Assembly: GCF_018704125.1 (NCBI RefSeq)
Contig: NZ_JAGTIS010000020.1
Location: 1-64,000 of the forward strand
Length of the DNA: 64,000 nucleotides
DNA from: Metapseudomonas boanensis
Lineage (GTDB): Bacteria; Pseudomonadota; Gammaproteobacteria; Pseudomonadales; Pseudomonadaceae
Direction: 5' to 3'
Shown here: positions 8,515 to 16,510 of the stretch, one piece after another
Position numbering within the stretch: the stretch's first letter is position 1
Layout of the letters: the number at the start of each line of letters is the position of its first letter
The notes under the pieces: generated by a model
Told to the model about the DNA's origin: nothing
The model's database searches: none
Seen by the model: only the letters and a program-made list of their open reading frames with translations
Program-made: the position numbers and the translations under genes

Positions 8515-9429
8515 TCATCGATCCACCTCGTCCGCAAGGCTGGGTGATTGATCGCGACGTTGCAACCAGGCGGCGGCCAACCCACTGAGACAAATGATCG
8601 CGATCCCCACCACCGTCGTCTGCTCCGGCGTGTGGGAAAAGATCACGAACCCCAACAAGCCCGCAAAGACGATCTGGCAATAACCGAATGGTGCCAGCAA
8701 GGCTGGTGCCGCCTGGCGAAATGCCTGGGTGAGGAACAGGTGCGCCGACATCCCCAGGCCGCCCAGCCCCACCAGCAGCAAACCATGGCTGAAGCTCGGC
8801 ACCTGCCAGAAAAACGGCACCATGGCGGTCATCACCAGCGTGTTGCACAACCCGGCGAAGAAGTTGCTGGTGGTCGGGCTATCGTGCTCTGCGACCATCC
8901 GGGTGAGCAGCTGATAGAAGCAGAATCCGGTGGCCGAGCCCAAGGGCAGGAGCACCGCTGGAGTGAAAAGCTCCCCGCCCGGTCGAACGATGACCATCAC
9001 CCCGGCAAATCCCAACACCACCGCCACCCACTGCCCCGGCGTGACGCGCTCCTTGAGCAGGGGCGAGGACAGCCCGGTGACCAGCACCGGCGCGAGGAAA
9101 TTCACCGCTGTTGCCTCGGCCAGAGGGATGAACATCAGTCCGGCGGTGAACAGCAGGCTCGTACTCAGCAGGCTCAATGCGCGGAGAACCTGGAGCACCG
9201 GCCGACGGGTGCGCAGCACGCGCAGCCCCGATTGCGGCAGGAAAATCCCCGCCATCAGCAGGGTATGCACCAGGTAGCGGGCCCAGACCACCAGGACCAC
9301 CGGGTATAAGCCGCATAGGTATTTGGACAGGGCGTCATGCCCAGCGAAAAGGAAGGTAGCCAGGACAACCAGCAGGATTCCCCGCAATGGCTGATTGACT
9401 CCGGACAGGGGCGTGCTGGCAGTGCTCAT
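8515..9429 (-). CDS. EamA/DMT-family transporter
   Basis: A 304-residue inner-membrane protein with about ten hydrophobic helices in two homologous five-helix EamA halves, for example FLFAGHDALSKYL and PLAEATAVNFLAPVLVTGL in the first and FFAGLCNTLVMTAMVPFF and LLAPFGYCQIVFAGLLGFV in the second. It is the last gene of a minus-strand run that starts with the Gfo/Idh oxidoreductase, 54 bases after the TIM-barrel gene. By context it may move the substrate or product of that pathway. The substrate cannot be read from the sequence. Confidence 0.85.
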   Translation of the reverse strand: MSTASTPLSGVNQPLRGILLVVLATFLFAGHDALSKYLCGLYPVVLVVWARYLVHTLLMAGIFLPQSGLRVLRTRRPVLQVLRALSLLSTSLLFTAGLMFIPLAEATAVNFLAPVLVTGLSSPLLKERVTPGQWVAVVLGFAGVMVIVRPGGELFTPAVLLPLGSATGFCFYQLLTRMVAEHDSPTTSNFFAGLCNTLVMTAMVPFFWQVPSFSHGLLLVGLGGLGMSAHLFLTQAFRQAAPALLAPFGYCQIVFAGLLGFVIFSHTPEQTTVVGIAIICLSGLAAAWLQRRDQSPSLADEVDR

Positions 9430-9483
9430 TGATTTCTCATGGAAAGGGCGCCGCAGCCGCCTGCCGCGCCTGAGACGGAGAGA

Positions 9484-10299
9484 TCAACCCAGCGCTAGCA
9501 ACGCGCGGGCCTTGGCGAGCGCCATGTCAGCGCGCTGCTGTGCACTGACGCCCTGCTCCAGCAACAGGCGGGTCGGTATTTCCAGGCTCAGCGGGATAGT
9601 CGCCGGCAAGACACTCAGCAAGCCCTGCAGGTCGCAATCGCCATCACCCGGGAAGCGCCGCTCGTTACGCGCCTGACGGAGGATTTCCTCCATGCTGTCC
9701 GGCCGGGGACCCGCCACGTCGCAGAGCTGGGCGTAGCGCATGCGTGCCGGCGGTACCTTGGCCAGGTCCTCCAGGCGCGAGGCAGAACGATTGAAATGGA
9801 AGGCATCCACCAGCACGCAACCATTGTCGCGCCCAGCATTCTCGACGATGCGCCGGGCCTGGGTCAGGTCGCGCGCATCGGTCCAGGGCATGAATTCCAG
9901 GTGCGGATGCAGGCCGTACTGGCCCGCCAGATCACAGAGCGCGGCGAAGTTGTCGGTCATACGGGCCTCGTTGGCATCGTTGCCAGCCACCAGCAGTTCG
10001 CTGGCGCCGAACTCCGCGCCTACGGCCAGGATCGCTTCGAAGTCGTCGACACGGGTCTCTGCTTTAAGGCGAAGAATTTCGACATCGAGCACCTTCAAAC
10101 CGGTATCTCGCAGGCGCTCCAGGGTCTGACGGCACAGCGTGGCATCCGCGACCAGCGGGAAGTGATGCTCCTCCGGCGTCGCGGGTACCAGGCGCAGACC
10201 GACATGGCTGTAGCCGGCACGGGCGGCCACCTCCACCATCTCTGGGGGCGACAGTTCAAGTACGGTCAGGGCCGCCAGGGAAAAAATACGTTCGTTCAT
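9484..10299 (-). CDS. Sugar phosphate isomerase/epimerase-type TIM barrel (possible dehydroshikimate dehydratase)
   Basis: A 271-residue xylose-isomerase-like TIM barrel; the ATG at 10299 gives MNERIFSLAALTVLEL, and the longer upstream frame has no support. Likely divalent metal ligands are Glu135 (HPHLEFMPW), Asp165 and His168 (CVLVDAFHFNRS) and Glu240 (PLSLEIPTR), the E-D/H-E pattern of the superfamily. That superfamily includes AsbF/QuiC-type 3-dehydroshikimate dehydratases, and nearby aroQ and a quinate/shikimate dehydrogenase make that activity plausible. An isomerase or epimerase acting with the adjacent Gfo/Idh dehydrogenase, as in inositol-type pathways, fits equally well. Confidence 0.75.
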   Translation of the reverse strand: MNERIFSLAALTVLELSPPEMVEVAARAGYSHVGLRLVPATPEEHHFPLVADATLCRQTLERLRDTGLKVLDVEILRLKAETRVDDFEAILAVGAEFGASELLVAGNDANEARMTDNFAALCDLAGQYGLHPHLEFMPWTDARDLTQARRIVENAGRDNGCVLVDAFHFNRSASRLEDLAKVPPARMRYAQLCDVAGPRPDSMEEILRQARNERRFPGDGDCDLQGLLSVLPATIPLSLEIPTRLLLEQGVSAQQRADMALAKARALLALG

Positions 10300-10325
10300 G
10301 TTCTTCACTGTCTCTGGGTGCAGGG

Positions 10326-11375
10326 TCAGAGTGTTTCTGGCGTGCAGGCACGACCGGTTTCCGCCGCCTGGCGAATGGCTTCGACCAGCGCCAGGGTGCG
10401 CCCTGCGTCGGCGGCATCGACCAGCGGGCAAGCCTCACCACGAACGACGCGGATGAAGTGTTGCAGCTGCCGATCGAGCGCCTCAGCCGGTTCGTATGCG
10501 AGTTGCTCACTGATCAGAGGTTGGTGCCAACCGGCAACTGCCACGGCGTAGCGCCAGTGTCTGAGCTGCGGGATGCTCAAGGCACCGCGAGTGCCCGCCA
10601 GCAGGTAGCAAGGCTGGTCCGGCTGATGCGGGTAGACCGGGTTTTCGCCAGACGTCAGCTCCCAGCTCCAGGGCGCGGCCACCGCATCAGAGCCAGTCAG
10701 GCTGCCAAGGGCGCCGTTCTCGAACTCCAGCACCACCGCGGCGCTGTCTTCATTGGCAAACCCACGAACCCGGTTCCGAGTAATCGCCTGGACCTGCACC
10801 ACCTCGCCGCACAGGTGACGCATCAGGTCGAGGTCATGGATGAGGTTGGTGAACAGCATTCCCGCGCCCGGATCACGGCGCCAAAGAACGTCGAAATAGC
10901 TGTCCGGCTTCTGCAGCTGCCACATCCCCGTGACCGAGGTCAGCTGCCCAAGCACGCCGCTCGCCAGTAGCTCGTGGGCACTGGCGATCAGCGGATTATG
11001 GCGGCGATGATGGCCCACCAACACCGGTACGCCGTACCCGGCGGATGCGGCGACCAGCTCGCGAACCTCGTCCAGATGAACACCCACCGGTTTCTCCAAC
11101 AACACCGGCACACCGGCCGCGATGCAGTCGAGCGCCGTGCTCACATGCAGGTTGTTGGGATTGGCGACGATCACCGCCTGCGGGCGCACCTGATCGAGCA
11201 TTCGCCGGTGATTGTCGAAGTACGGCACTCCGCAGCCAGCAGCAAACACTGCAGCCTGCGGGCCCGGATCGGCGACGGCGCAAAGCTGTGCATCCGGCAG
11301 TTTGCTCAAGTGCTGGAAATGCTGGCGGCCCATGACGCCAGCGCCAATGAGCGCGATCTGAAGCGGTGAGTTCAC
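10326..11375 (-). CDS. Gfo/Idh/MocA-family oxidoreductase
   Basis: An NAD(P)-dependent dehydrogenase of about 349 residues. Start: I prefer the GTG at 11375 (VNSPLQIALIGAGVMGRQHF) because AAGAGGA lies 8 bases upstream; extending to the TTG at 11402 would place that site inside the gene. The Rossmann motif is ALIGAGVMGRQH, the family motif is VLLEKPVGVHLDE (Lys of EKP), and VGHHRRHNP and LIHDLDLMRHLCGEV belong to the substrate domain. It is first in a minus-strand operon with the TIM-barrel enzyme and EamA transporter, behind two GGAAC-N3-GTTCC palindromes. The substrate is likely a cyclitol, sugar or hydroaromatic acid. Confidence 0.85.
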   Translation of the reverse strand: MNSPLQIALIGAGVMGRQHFQHLSKLPDAQLCAVADPGPQAAVFAAGCGVPYFDNHRRMLDQVRPQAVIVANPNNLHVSTALDCIAAGVPVLLEKPVGVHLDEVRELVAASAGYGVPVLVGHHRRHNPLIASAHELLASGVLGQLTSVTGMWQLQKPDSYFDVLWRRDPGAGMLFTNLIHDLDLMRHLCGEVVQVQAITRNRVRGFANEDSAAVVLEFENGALGSLTGSDAVAAPWSWELTSGENPVYPHQPDQPCYLLAGTRGALSIPQLRHWRYAVAVAGWHQPLISEQLAYEPAEALDRQLQHFIRVVRGEACPLVDAADAGRTLALVEAIRQAAETGRACTPETL

Positions 11376-11418
11376 GGAGGTTTTCCTCTTGCGCTTGTCC
11401 AACCATCCGAATCAGAGT

Positions 11419-11431
11419 GGAACTCTGTTCC
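11419..11431. promoter_or_regulatory. Palindromic operator candidate, proximal copy (GGAAC-N3-GTTCC)
   Basis: A perfect five-base inverted repeat with three-base spacer, 44 bases upstream of the oxidoreductase start. With the copy at 11455-11466, centred about 35 bases away, it forms a pair of the kind bound by IclR-family or similar dimeric regulators. The iclR gene next upstream is the obvious candidate. Confidence 0.5.
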
Positions 11432-11454
11432 GGTTTTTATTTTCGCACTATTTA

Positions 11455-11466
11455 GAACTAGGTTCC
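11455..11466. promoter_or_regulatory. Palindromic operator candidate, distal copy (GAAC-N3-GTTC)
   Basis: GAAC-TAG-GTTCC on the plus strand, a four-base perfect repeat matching the core of the proximal site at 11419-11431. It lies about 80 bases upstream of the oxidoreductase start. Confidence 0.45.
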
Positions 11467-11582
11467 ATTTTAGCGCAAGAGGAAAACGCATCCTGCACGC
11501 CCAGCGGTCAATCCGCAGTGCAGTCAGTGAAAGGGGTATCGATCAGCCGGGCGCTGGAAAGCCCAATGGAAGGAGCGTGCTT

Positions 11583-11641
11583 CTGCAGGCGCGAGTGGAG
11601 TCGCGTCTGCAGCGCTTTTGTGAACGGCGCTGATTGCGCCG
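11583..11641 (-). terminator. Stem-loops downstream of iclR
   Basis: Directly after the iclR stop, CGGCGC and GCGCCG (11625-11641) form a perfect six-base stem around a five-base loop. Farther on, CTGCAGGCGCGA at 11583-11594 pairs with 11601-11612 with one mismatch. Only short T stretches follow, so this is a weak or structured transcription end that separates iclR from the oxidoreductase promoter. Confidence 0.45.
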
Positions 11642-12418
11642 TCAGGCGAAGATCTCCGAGGCTTGGGAGGCACCCGAGAGTTCGTTGGCAGCGTCGAGCA
11701 GTTGCGGTGCCAGGTCGTGGATACGCGCCTCGGGCAAGCGGGCGCTGGGGCCGGCCACGCTCAGCACGCCGATCACATGGCCGTCCAGCGGATGGCGCAC
11801 CACCGCGGCCAGCGCGGAAGTCCCCACGGCCGAGCTTTCCATCACCCAGGCATAACCGTGTGCGCGCGCCAGGCGCAGACGCTCCAGCAACTCGATATTC
11901 GAGCGCGGCGCATTGGGGCCGAATTGCGTCAGGTCGGTAATGCCCTGACGCTCGACCAGTGCCAGCGCCTCCGTGTCGCTCATGCTGGCCAGCCAGGCAT
12001 GCCCGGAGGCGGTGCAGAACAACGGAGCATCGCGGCCCATATCCGGGTCGTAGCGCAGGCCGGAGCGCGCACCCTGGGACTTGGCGATCCAGGTCTGACG
12101 GTCGCCATCAATGACTCCCAGGCGCACCAGTTCACCGGTTTCCTGGGCCAGGCGATCGAGGATCGGCTGGACGATGTCCGCCCCGCTGCTGGCCAGGTAC
12201 TGGAAGGCCATGGCCACCAGTTTGGTGGACAGCTGATAGCGGCTGTTCTCCGGGTTCTGGCGCACATAACCCAGGCGAATCAGCTCGGCAAGCATGCGAT
12301 GGGTCGCGCTTTTGGGAATGCTCAATTCATCCGAGAGGCTCTGCATCGGCAGACCCCTGGGATCGCTGGTGAGGCTTTCCAGCAGGCTCAGCGCCCGCTC
12401 GATCTGACTTCCGGCCAT
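11642..12418 (-). CDS. IclR-family transcriptional regulator
   Basis: A 258-residue regulator starting MAGSQIERALSLLESL at 12418; the longer frame upstream lacks support. The N-terminal winged helix-turn-helix is at about 5-65 (LSIPKSATHRMLAELIRLGY). The C-terminal IclR effector domain includes SQGARSGLRYDPDMGRDAPL, CTASGHAWLA and VGTSALAAVVRHP. It lies between the porin gene (divergent) and the oxidoreductase operon (same strand, downstream), with palindromes of IclR type in both flanks, so it probably controls both and itself. IclR relatives PcaR/PobR govern aromatic and hydroaromatic acid catabolism in Pseudomonas. Its effector is unknown. Confidence 0.88.
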   Translation of the reverse strand: MAGSQIERALSLLESLTSDPRGLPMQSLSDELSIPKSATHRMLAELIRLGYVRQNPENSRYQLSTKLVAMAFQYLASSGADIVQPILDRLAQETGELVRLGVIDGDRQTWIAKSQGARSGLRYDPDMGRDAPLFCTASGHAWLASMSDTEALALVERQGITDLTQFGPNAPRSNIELLERLRLARAHGYAWVMESSAVGTSALAAVVRHPLDGHVIGVLSVAGPSARLPEARIHDLAPQLLDAANELSGASQASEIFA

Positions 12419-12645
12419 GGTTGGGTCTCTGAAAGGTTTTGCCGATTCTAAAAGACAAGCACTCAAGGGCGAAACCTGGAACCGCCAGGATCGATGAGCG
12501 CGACACGCTTACAGGATGCACTGCACTCACCAATACCGATGCCTTTGGTGATGATTTGCGCCAGCCGGCACCAATGCCTCGTGCGTGAAGCACTCCCAAC
12601 GGTACGTAGGCCGAGGATCGAATTTCTTCACGACCAACAATGTAC

Positions 12646-12657
12646 TAACCAGTTCGT
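12646..12657. promoter_or_regulatory. Second copy of the TAACCAGTTCGT motif
   Basis: Identical over 12 bases to 5371-5382 before aroQ. The wider form ACTAACCAGTTCGT is a quasi-palindrome (10 of 14 positions symmetric), the shape of TetR-type operators. It sits five bases from the GTTCG-N5-CGAAC repeat. Confidence 0.5.
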
Positions 12658-12661
12658 TTTC

Positions 12662-12676
12662 GTTCGATCAGCGAAC
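12662..12676. promoter_or_regulatory. PcaR/PcaU-like IclR operator candidate (GTTCG-ATCAG-CGAAC)
   Basis: A perfect 15-base inverted repeat with five-base arms. IclR-family regulators of protocatechuate genes recognise 15-base sites beginning GTTCGAT, and this site begins GTTCGAT. It lies in the gap between iclR and the porin gene, which fits autoregulation and porin control. Assignment to the neighbouring IclR protein is inference. Confidence 0.5.
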
Positions 12677-13002
12677 AAAACCGCGATTATCGAATTGAAC
12701 CTTCACCCTCCAGCTTTCACTATCTGGTCACCCCGTAGCCCTGCCGCAACCAGCCTGCGACTTCATTTCCAGGGCTACGGGAACTACCCATAAATACAAA
12801 AAAGGTCCAATCCCATGTCCCAGCCAATCGTCACTCCGCCTCGCATACGCACCAGCGCCAGTCTTCAGTCCCTCATCGCGTTGCAATAGCACCCAGCCGG
12901 CACCGCTGATCGCCGGCCCCTTCGCCCTGATTCGTCGATTCGCCACCTGCGCGAAGGGCCCGCCACGTCCCTGAGAACAACAAGCAAAGAGGCAAACCGT
13001 AC

Positions 13003-14274
13003 ATGTCATTCCCACGCCCCGACTGCCGTCCTCCGACTCTCGTTCGCGCCAGTCTTGCCCTGGCCATCGCCGCCAGTGCCCTGCACGTCCAGGCCGAAGA
13101 AGCGGGATTCATCGAGGACGCCACGGCAACTCTGAACCTGCGCAACTTCTACATGAACCGCAACTTCGTCAACGACGCCAACCAGGGCAAGGCCGAAGAA
13201 TGGACGCAAAGTTTCATCCTCGACGCCCGTTCCGGCTTCACTCAGGGCACGGTCGGTTTCGGCGTCGATGTACTGGGAATGCTCGCGGTGAAGCTCGATG
13301 GTGGCAAAGGCACAAAGGGCACCCAACTGCTACCGGTGCATGACGATGGCCGCCCCGCAGACGACTTCGGCCGCCTTGGAGTGGCCGGCAAGATGCGCAT
13401 CTCGCAGACCGAGTTGAAAGCTGGCGAGTGGATGCCGGTGCTGCCGATCCTGCGCTCGGACGACGGCCGCTCGCTGCCGCAAACCTTCGAGGGTGCGCAG
13501 GTCACCTCCAGGGAAATCGACGGTCTGACCCTCTACGGCGGCCAGTTCCGCGGCAACAGCCCGCGCAACGATGCCAGCATGGAAGACATGTCGATGAATG
13601 GCCGGGCGGCCTTCACCTCCGACCGTTTCAACTTCGTCGGCGGCGAATACGCCTTCAACGACAATCGCACCCTTGTCGGTCTGTGGAATGCCCAACTGAA
13701 AGACATTTACGAGCAACAGTTCGCCCAACTGATTCACAGCCAGCCAGTCGGCGACTGGACCCTGGGCGCTACGCTCGGATACTTCACCGGCAAGGAAGAC
13801 GGTAGCGCCAAGGCGGGAGACTTGGACAACCAGACCTGGTCCGGCCTGTTCTCCGCCAAGTATGGCGCCAACACCTTCTATGTCGGCCTGCAGAAGGTCG
13901 ACGGTGACGATGCGTGGATGCGCGTAAACGGCACCAGCGGTGGCACCCTGGCAAACGACAGCTATAACTCCAGCTACGACAACGCTGGCGAGCGCTCATG
14001 GCAACTGCGTCATGACTTCAACTTCGCTGGCGCCGGTATCCCCGGCCTGACTTTGATGAACCGCTATATCCATGGCGACAACGTGCACGTCGGTACCGTG
14101 GACGATGGCAGGGAATGGGGGCGAGAAAGCGAGTTGGCCTACGTGGTGCAGTCCGGCGCCTTCAAGAGCCTTGGGATCAAATGGCGCAACTCCAGCATGC
14201 GCCGCGACTGGGGTAACACCAACAGCTTCGACGAAAACCGCCTGATCATCTCCTATCCGCTCTCGCTGCTCTGA
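13003..14274 (+). CDS. OprD-family outer-membrane porin
   Basis: A 423-residue porin with a Sec signal peptide cleaved near VQA-EE (residue 30). The mature part opens with the OprD hallmark GFIEDATATLNLRNFYMNRN and continues with family strands such as GTVGFGVDVLGMLAVKLDGG, RISQTELKAGEWMPVLPILR and LTLYGGQFRGNSPRNDASME, ending at the membrane-spanning strand LIISYPLSLL. OprD/Opd porins admit specific carboxylates or amino acids. Lying divergent to an IclR regulator in a hydroaromatic catabolic region, this one probably imports the pathway substrate. An AGAGG site precedes the ATG, and a strong terminator follows. Confidence 0.9.
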   Translation: MSFPRPDCRPPTLVRASLALAIAASALHVQAEEAGFIEDATATLNLRNFYMNRNFVNDANQGKAEEWTQSFILDARSGFTQGTVGFGVDVLGMLAVKLDGGKGTKGTQLLPVHDDGRPADDFGRLGVAGKMRISQTELKAGEWMPVLPILRSDDGRSLPQTFEGAQVTSREIDGLTLYGGQFRGNSPRNDASMEDMSMNGRAAFTSDRFNFVGGEYAFNDNRTLVGLWNAQLKDIYEQQFAQLIHSQPVGDWTLGATLGYFTGKEDGSAKAGDLDNQTWSGLFSAKYGANTFYVGLQKVDGDDAWMRVNGTSGGTLANDSYNSSYDNAGERSWQLRHDFNFAGAGIPGLTLMNRYIHGDNVHVGTVDDGREWGRESELAYVVQSGAFKSLGIKWRNSSMRRDWGNTNSFDENRLIISYPLSLL

Positions 14275-14302
14275 TCCTTTGGTGACTGTGAAACCTCTCT
14301 GG

Positions 14303-14326
14303 CCCGCCTTCTGGCGGGTTTTTTTT
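14303..14326 (+). terminator. Rho-independent terminator of the porin gene
   Basis: CCCGCC and GGCGGG around loop TTCT, followed by eight T residues, 28 bases after the porin stop codon. Confidence 0.92.
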
Positions 14327-14508
14327 GACCATTTCCCTCATGCGAGGTCCCGGGCGGCATAGGCAACCACATCAGGTCGCGTCCGTCTGATCGTCCGCTG
14401 AGGCTGGCCGACGCCAACCACATCGGAAGTCAGCTCGCGACGCGGCATCGACATTTTCGCTCCAACCCACTAGCGTCCTGCTATCGACCCCTCAAGCGGC
14501 GGTTGCCA

Positions 14509-14967
14509 ATGCCGACAGATGCCGAAGCCCTTGCCTTGATCGACGCAGCGTTCGCCGACGCGCCACGCCCGGTGCATTTCACCGACTACCGGCACTGCTG
14601 CGAATGCGCCGAGCATGATGAATTGCTGCGTAGCCGCGACCGCTCCACTCTGCAGCACACCGATGTTGGTAACGCCGGCTGGGACCCGATCTGCTTCTGC
14701 TCCCCGGAAGGCATCGCCTACTTCATGCCGGCACTGGTGCGTTTCGCGCTGGCGCAGCCCAACGACCAACTGGACTGGTATGGCTGGCAATTGCTGTTCC
14801 ATCTCTACCAGGGCGGCGCCTACAACACCTTCCTGAACGCATGCTCTGCGCCGCAACGCCAGGCCATTGCCGCCCTCCTCGCCCACCTGATCGACACGCG
14901 GGCTGACCTGCTCGAACTGGAAACAGACGATATTCTCCAGGCGCATGAACTCTGGTCCAACGCTTAG
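14509..14967 (+). CDS. DUF6714-like hypothetical protein
   Basis: A 152-residue soluble protein starting at the ATG at 14509; the frame also allows a TTG two codons earlier. It opens with an alternating acidic/aromatic region, VHFTDYRHCCECAEHDELLR, then DPICFCSPEGIAYFMPALVR and WQLLFHLYQGGAYNTFLNAC. The HFTDxxHCxECxEHDE region is typical of small bacterial proteins grouped as DUF6714; it is Cys/His-rich and might bind metal. No function is known, and the neighbours (porin, homospermidine synthase) do not suggest one. Confidence 0.65.
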   Translation: MPTDAEALALIDAAFADAPRPVHFTDYRHCCECAEHDELLRSRDRSTLQHTDVGNAGWDPICFCSPEGIAYFMPALVRFALAQPNDQLDWYGWQLLFHLYQGGAYNTFLNACSAPQRQAIAALLAHLIDTRADLLELETDDILQAHELWSNA

Positions 14968-15077
14968 GGCACGCCCCCGAAGGCACGGCAAACGCCATTT
15001 CGGACCCAGCCGACAGGCGTCCTCTACTATCTAGATAGACAAGCCACCCTGGGTGCGATCTGCGCCGGAGCAACGCC

Positions 15078-16496
15078 ATGGGGATATCCCCTGACAAGCA
15101 TCGCTTCAACGGTCGTTTGCTCATGCTCGGTTTCGGCGGCATGGGTCAAGGCGTCTTGCCATTGCTGTTGCGCCATATCGACCTACGTCCCGACCAGATC
15201 CTGGTCATCACTCCGGATGCTTCGAACCAAGCCGCGGCGAAGGCACAGGGCCTTGTGCTGCTGGAGACAGCCCTGACCCCCGACAACTATCGTGCAGTGC
15301 TGGAGCCTGAACTGCATCCAGGCGACTTTCTGCTGAATCTGTCTGTCAACGTCTCGAGCCTAGTGCTCATCAGGCTGTGCCACGCGCGAGGGGTGCTTTA
15401 CCTGGATACCTGTATCGAACCCTGGGGCGGTGGCTATGTCGACACCCGATTGAGTGTCGCCCAGCGCTCCAACTATGCCTTGCGAGAATCCATCCTGGCG
15501 CTGCGCCAGGAACTCGGCCCCGGTCCGACGGCGACTGTCACCCACGGCGCCAATCCCGGTCTGGTTTCCCATCTGCTCAAGCAGGCGCTGGTGAACCTGG
15601 CGAAAGATTCGGAGCTTGGGGCAGCAACCCCAGAATCCCGTGAAGGCTGGGCCCACCTGGCGCAGCAGCTGAACGTGCGCTGTATCCACATTGCTGAACG
15701 GGACACGCAGATTACTGCCACACCGAAGGTCTTGGGCGAGTTCGTCAATACCTGGTCCGTCCCCGGTCTGATCAGCGAGGCCTGCCAACCGGCGGAACTC
15801 GGCTGGGGCAGCCATGAGACCCACTTGCCTGAAGATGCTCGCCGCCATGGATTCGGCTGCCAGGCGGCTATCTACCTGGAGCGGCCAGGCGGTGCGACCC
15901 GCGTGCACAGCTGGACGCCACTGTGCGGACCTCAACAGGCTTTCCTGATTTCCCATGGTGAGTCGATATCCATCGCCGACTACTTGACTCTGGGCGATCC
16001 TCTCCGACCGAAGTACCGTCCGACCGTCCTGTATGCGTACCATCCCTGCGACCTCGCCGTGTTGTCGATGCACGAACTCGCCGGGCGCCATTGGCAACCG
16101 CAGGAGGTGCAACGCTTGCTGGTCGACGAGCTTTTCAGCGGTACAGATGCCTTGGGCGTATTGCTTCTGGGGCCTGTACGCGGTGCCTACTGGTACGGGT
16201 CGCAATTGTCCCTGGAGCAGGCCCGCGCGCTGTGCATTCACAATAACGCAACCAGCTTGCAGGTTGCGGCATCCGTGATGGCAGCCGTGATCTGGACCCT
16301 GCAGAACCCAGACTGCGGGATCCTCGAACCCGACGAAATCCCGTTTGCGCCAATCCTCCAGCTTTGCCGCCCCTATCTCGGTGAGCTGGGCGGCACCTAC
16401 AGTGACTGGACGCCGCTCAAGGGGCGCGTGCCTCTCTTCAACGAAGCGCTGGAGCCCGGCGCCCCCTGGCAATTCAATAATTTTCGCGCGTTCTAG
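15078..16496 (+). CDS. hss: Homospermidine synthase
   Basis: A 472-residue enzyme of the bacterial homospermidine synthase/saccharopine-dehydrogenase-like family, full length. It makes sym-homospermidine from putrescine (or spermidine plus putrescine) using NAD+. Visible are the dinucleotide fold LMLGFGGMGQGVLPLLLRHI at 15-34, LYLDTCIEPWGGGY, TVTHGANPGLVSHLLKQAL, ETHLPEDARRHGFGCQAAIY and YAYHPCDLAVLSMHELAGR. A GGAG site precedes the ATG. It is followed 14 bases later by a DUF2238 membrane-protein gene, likely co-transcribed. Its presence suggests this strain makes homospermidine besides the usual putrescine and spermidine. Confidence 0.9.
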   Translation: MGISPDKHRFNGRLLMLGFGGMGQGVLPLLLRHIDLRPDQILVITPDASNQAAAKAQGLVLLETALTPDNYRAVLEPELHPGDFLLNLSVNVSSLVLIRLCHARGVLYLDTCIEPWGGGYVDTRLSVAQRSNYALRESILALRQELGPGPTATVTHGANPGLVSHLLKQALVNLAKDSELGAATPESREGWAHLAQQLNVRCIHIAERDTQITATPKVLGEFVNTWSVPGLISEACQPAELGWGSHETHLPEDARRHGFGCQAAIYLERPGGATRVHSWTPLCGPQQAFLISHGESISIADYLTLGDPLRPKYRPTVLYAYHPCDLAVLSMHELAGRHWQPQEVQRLLVDELFSGTDALGVLLLGPVRGAYWYGSQLSLEQARALCIHNNATSLQVAASVMAAVIWTLQNPDCGILEPDEIPFAPILQLCRPYLGELGGTYSDWTPLKGRVPLFNEALEPGAPWQFNNFRAF

Positions 16497-16510
16497 GAAT
16501 CCTGCTGCCG

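Larger units (their letters stand above)
12419..13002. other. iclR-porin divergent regulatory region
   Basis: A 584-base intergenic stretch with no convincing open frame. Its centre is AT-richer than the flanks and holds the TAACCAGTTCGT copy and the GTTCG-N5-CGAAC palindrome annotated separately. The rest shows no recognisable gene or RNA; a long porin mRNA leader is possible. Confidence 0.6.

Noticed and set aside
10300-10431. N-terminal extension of the TIM-barrel gene
   Set aside because: The added 44 residues overlap the upstream oxidoreductase gene and are not protein-like; the ATG at 10299 matches the fold start.
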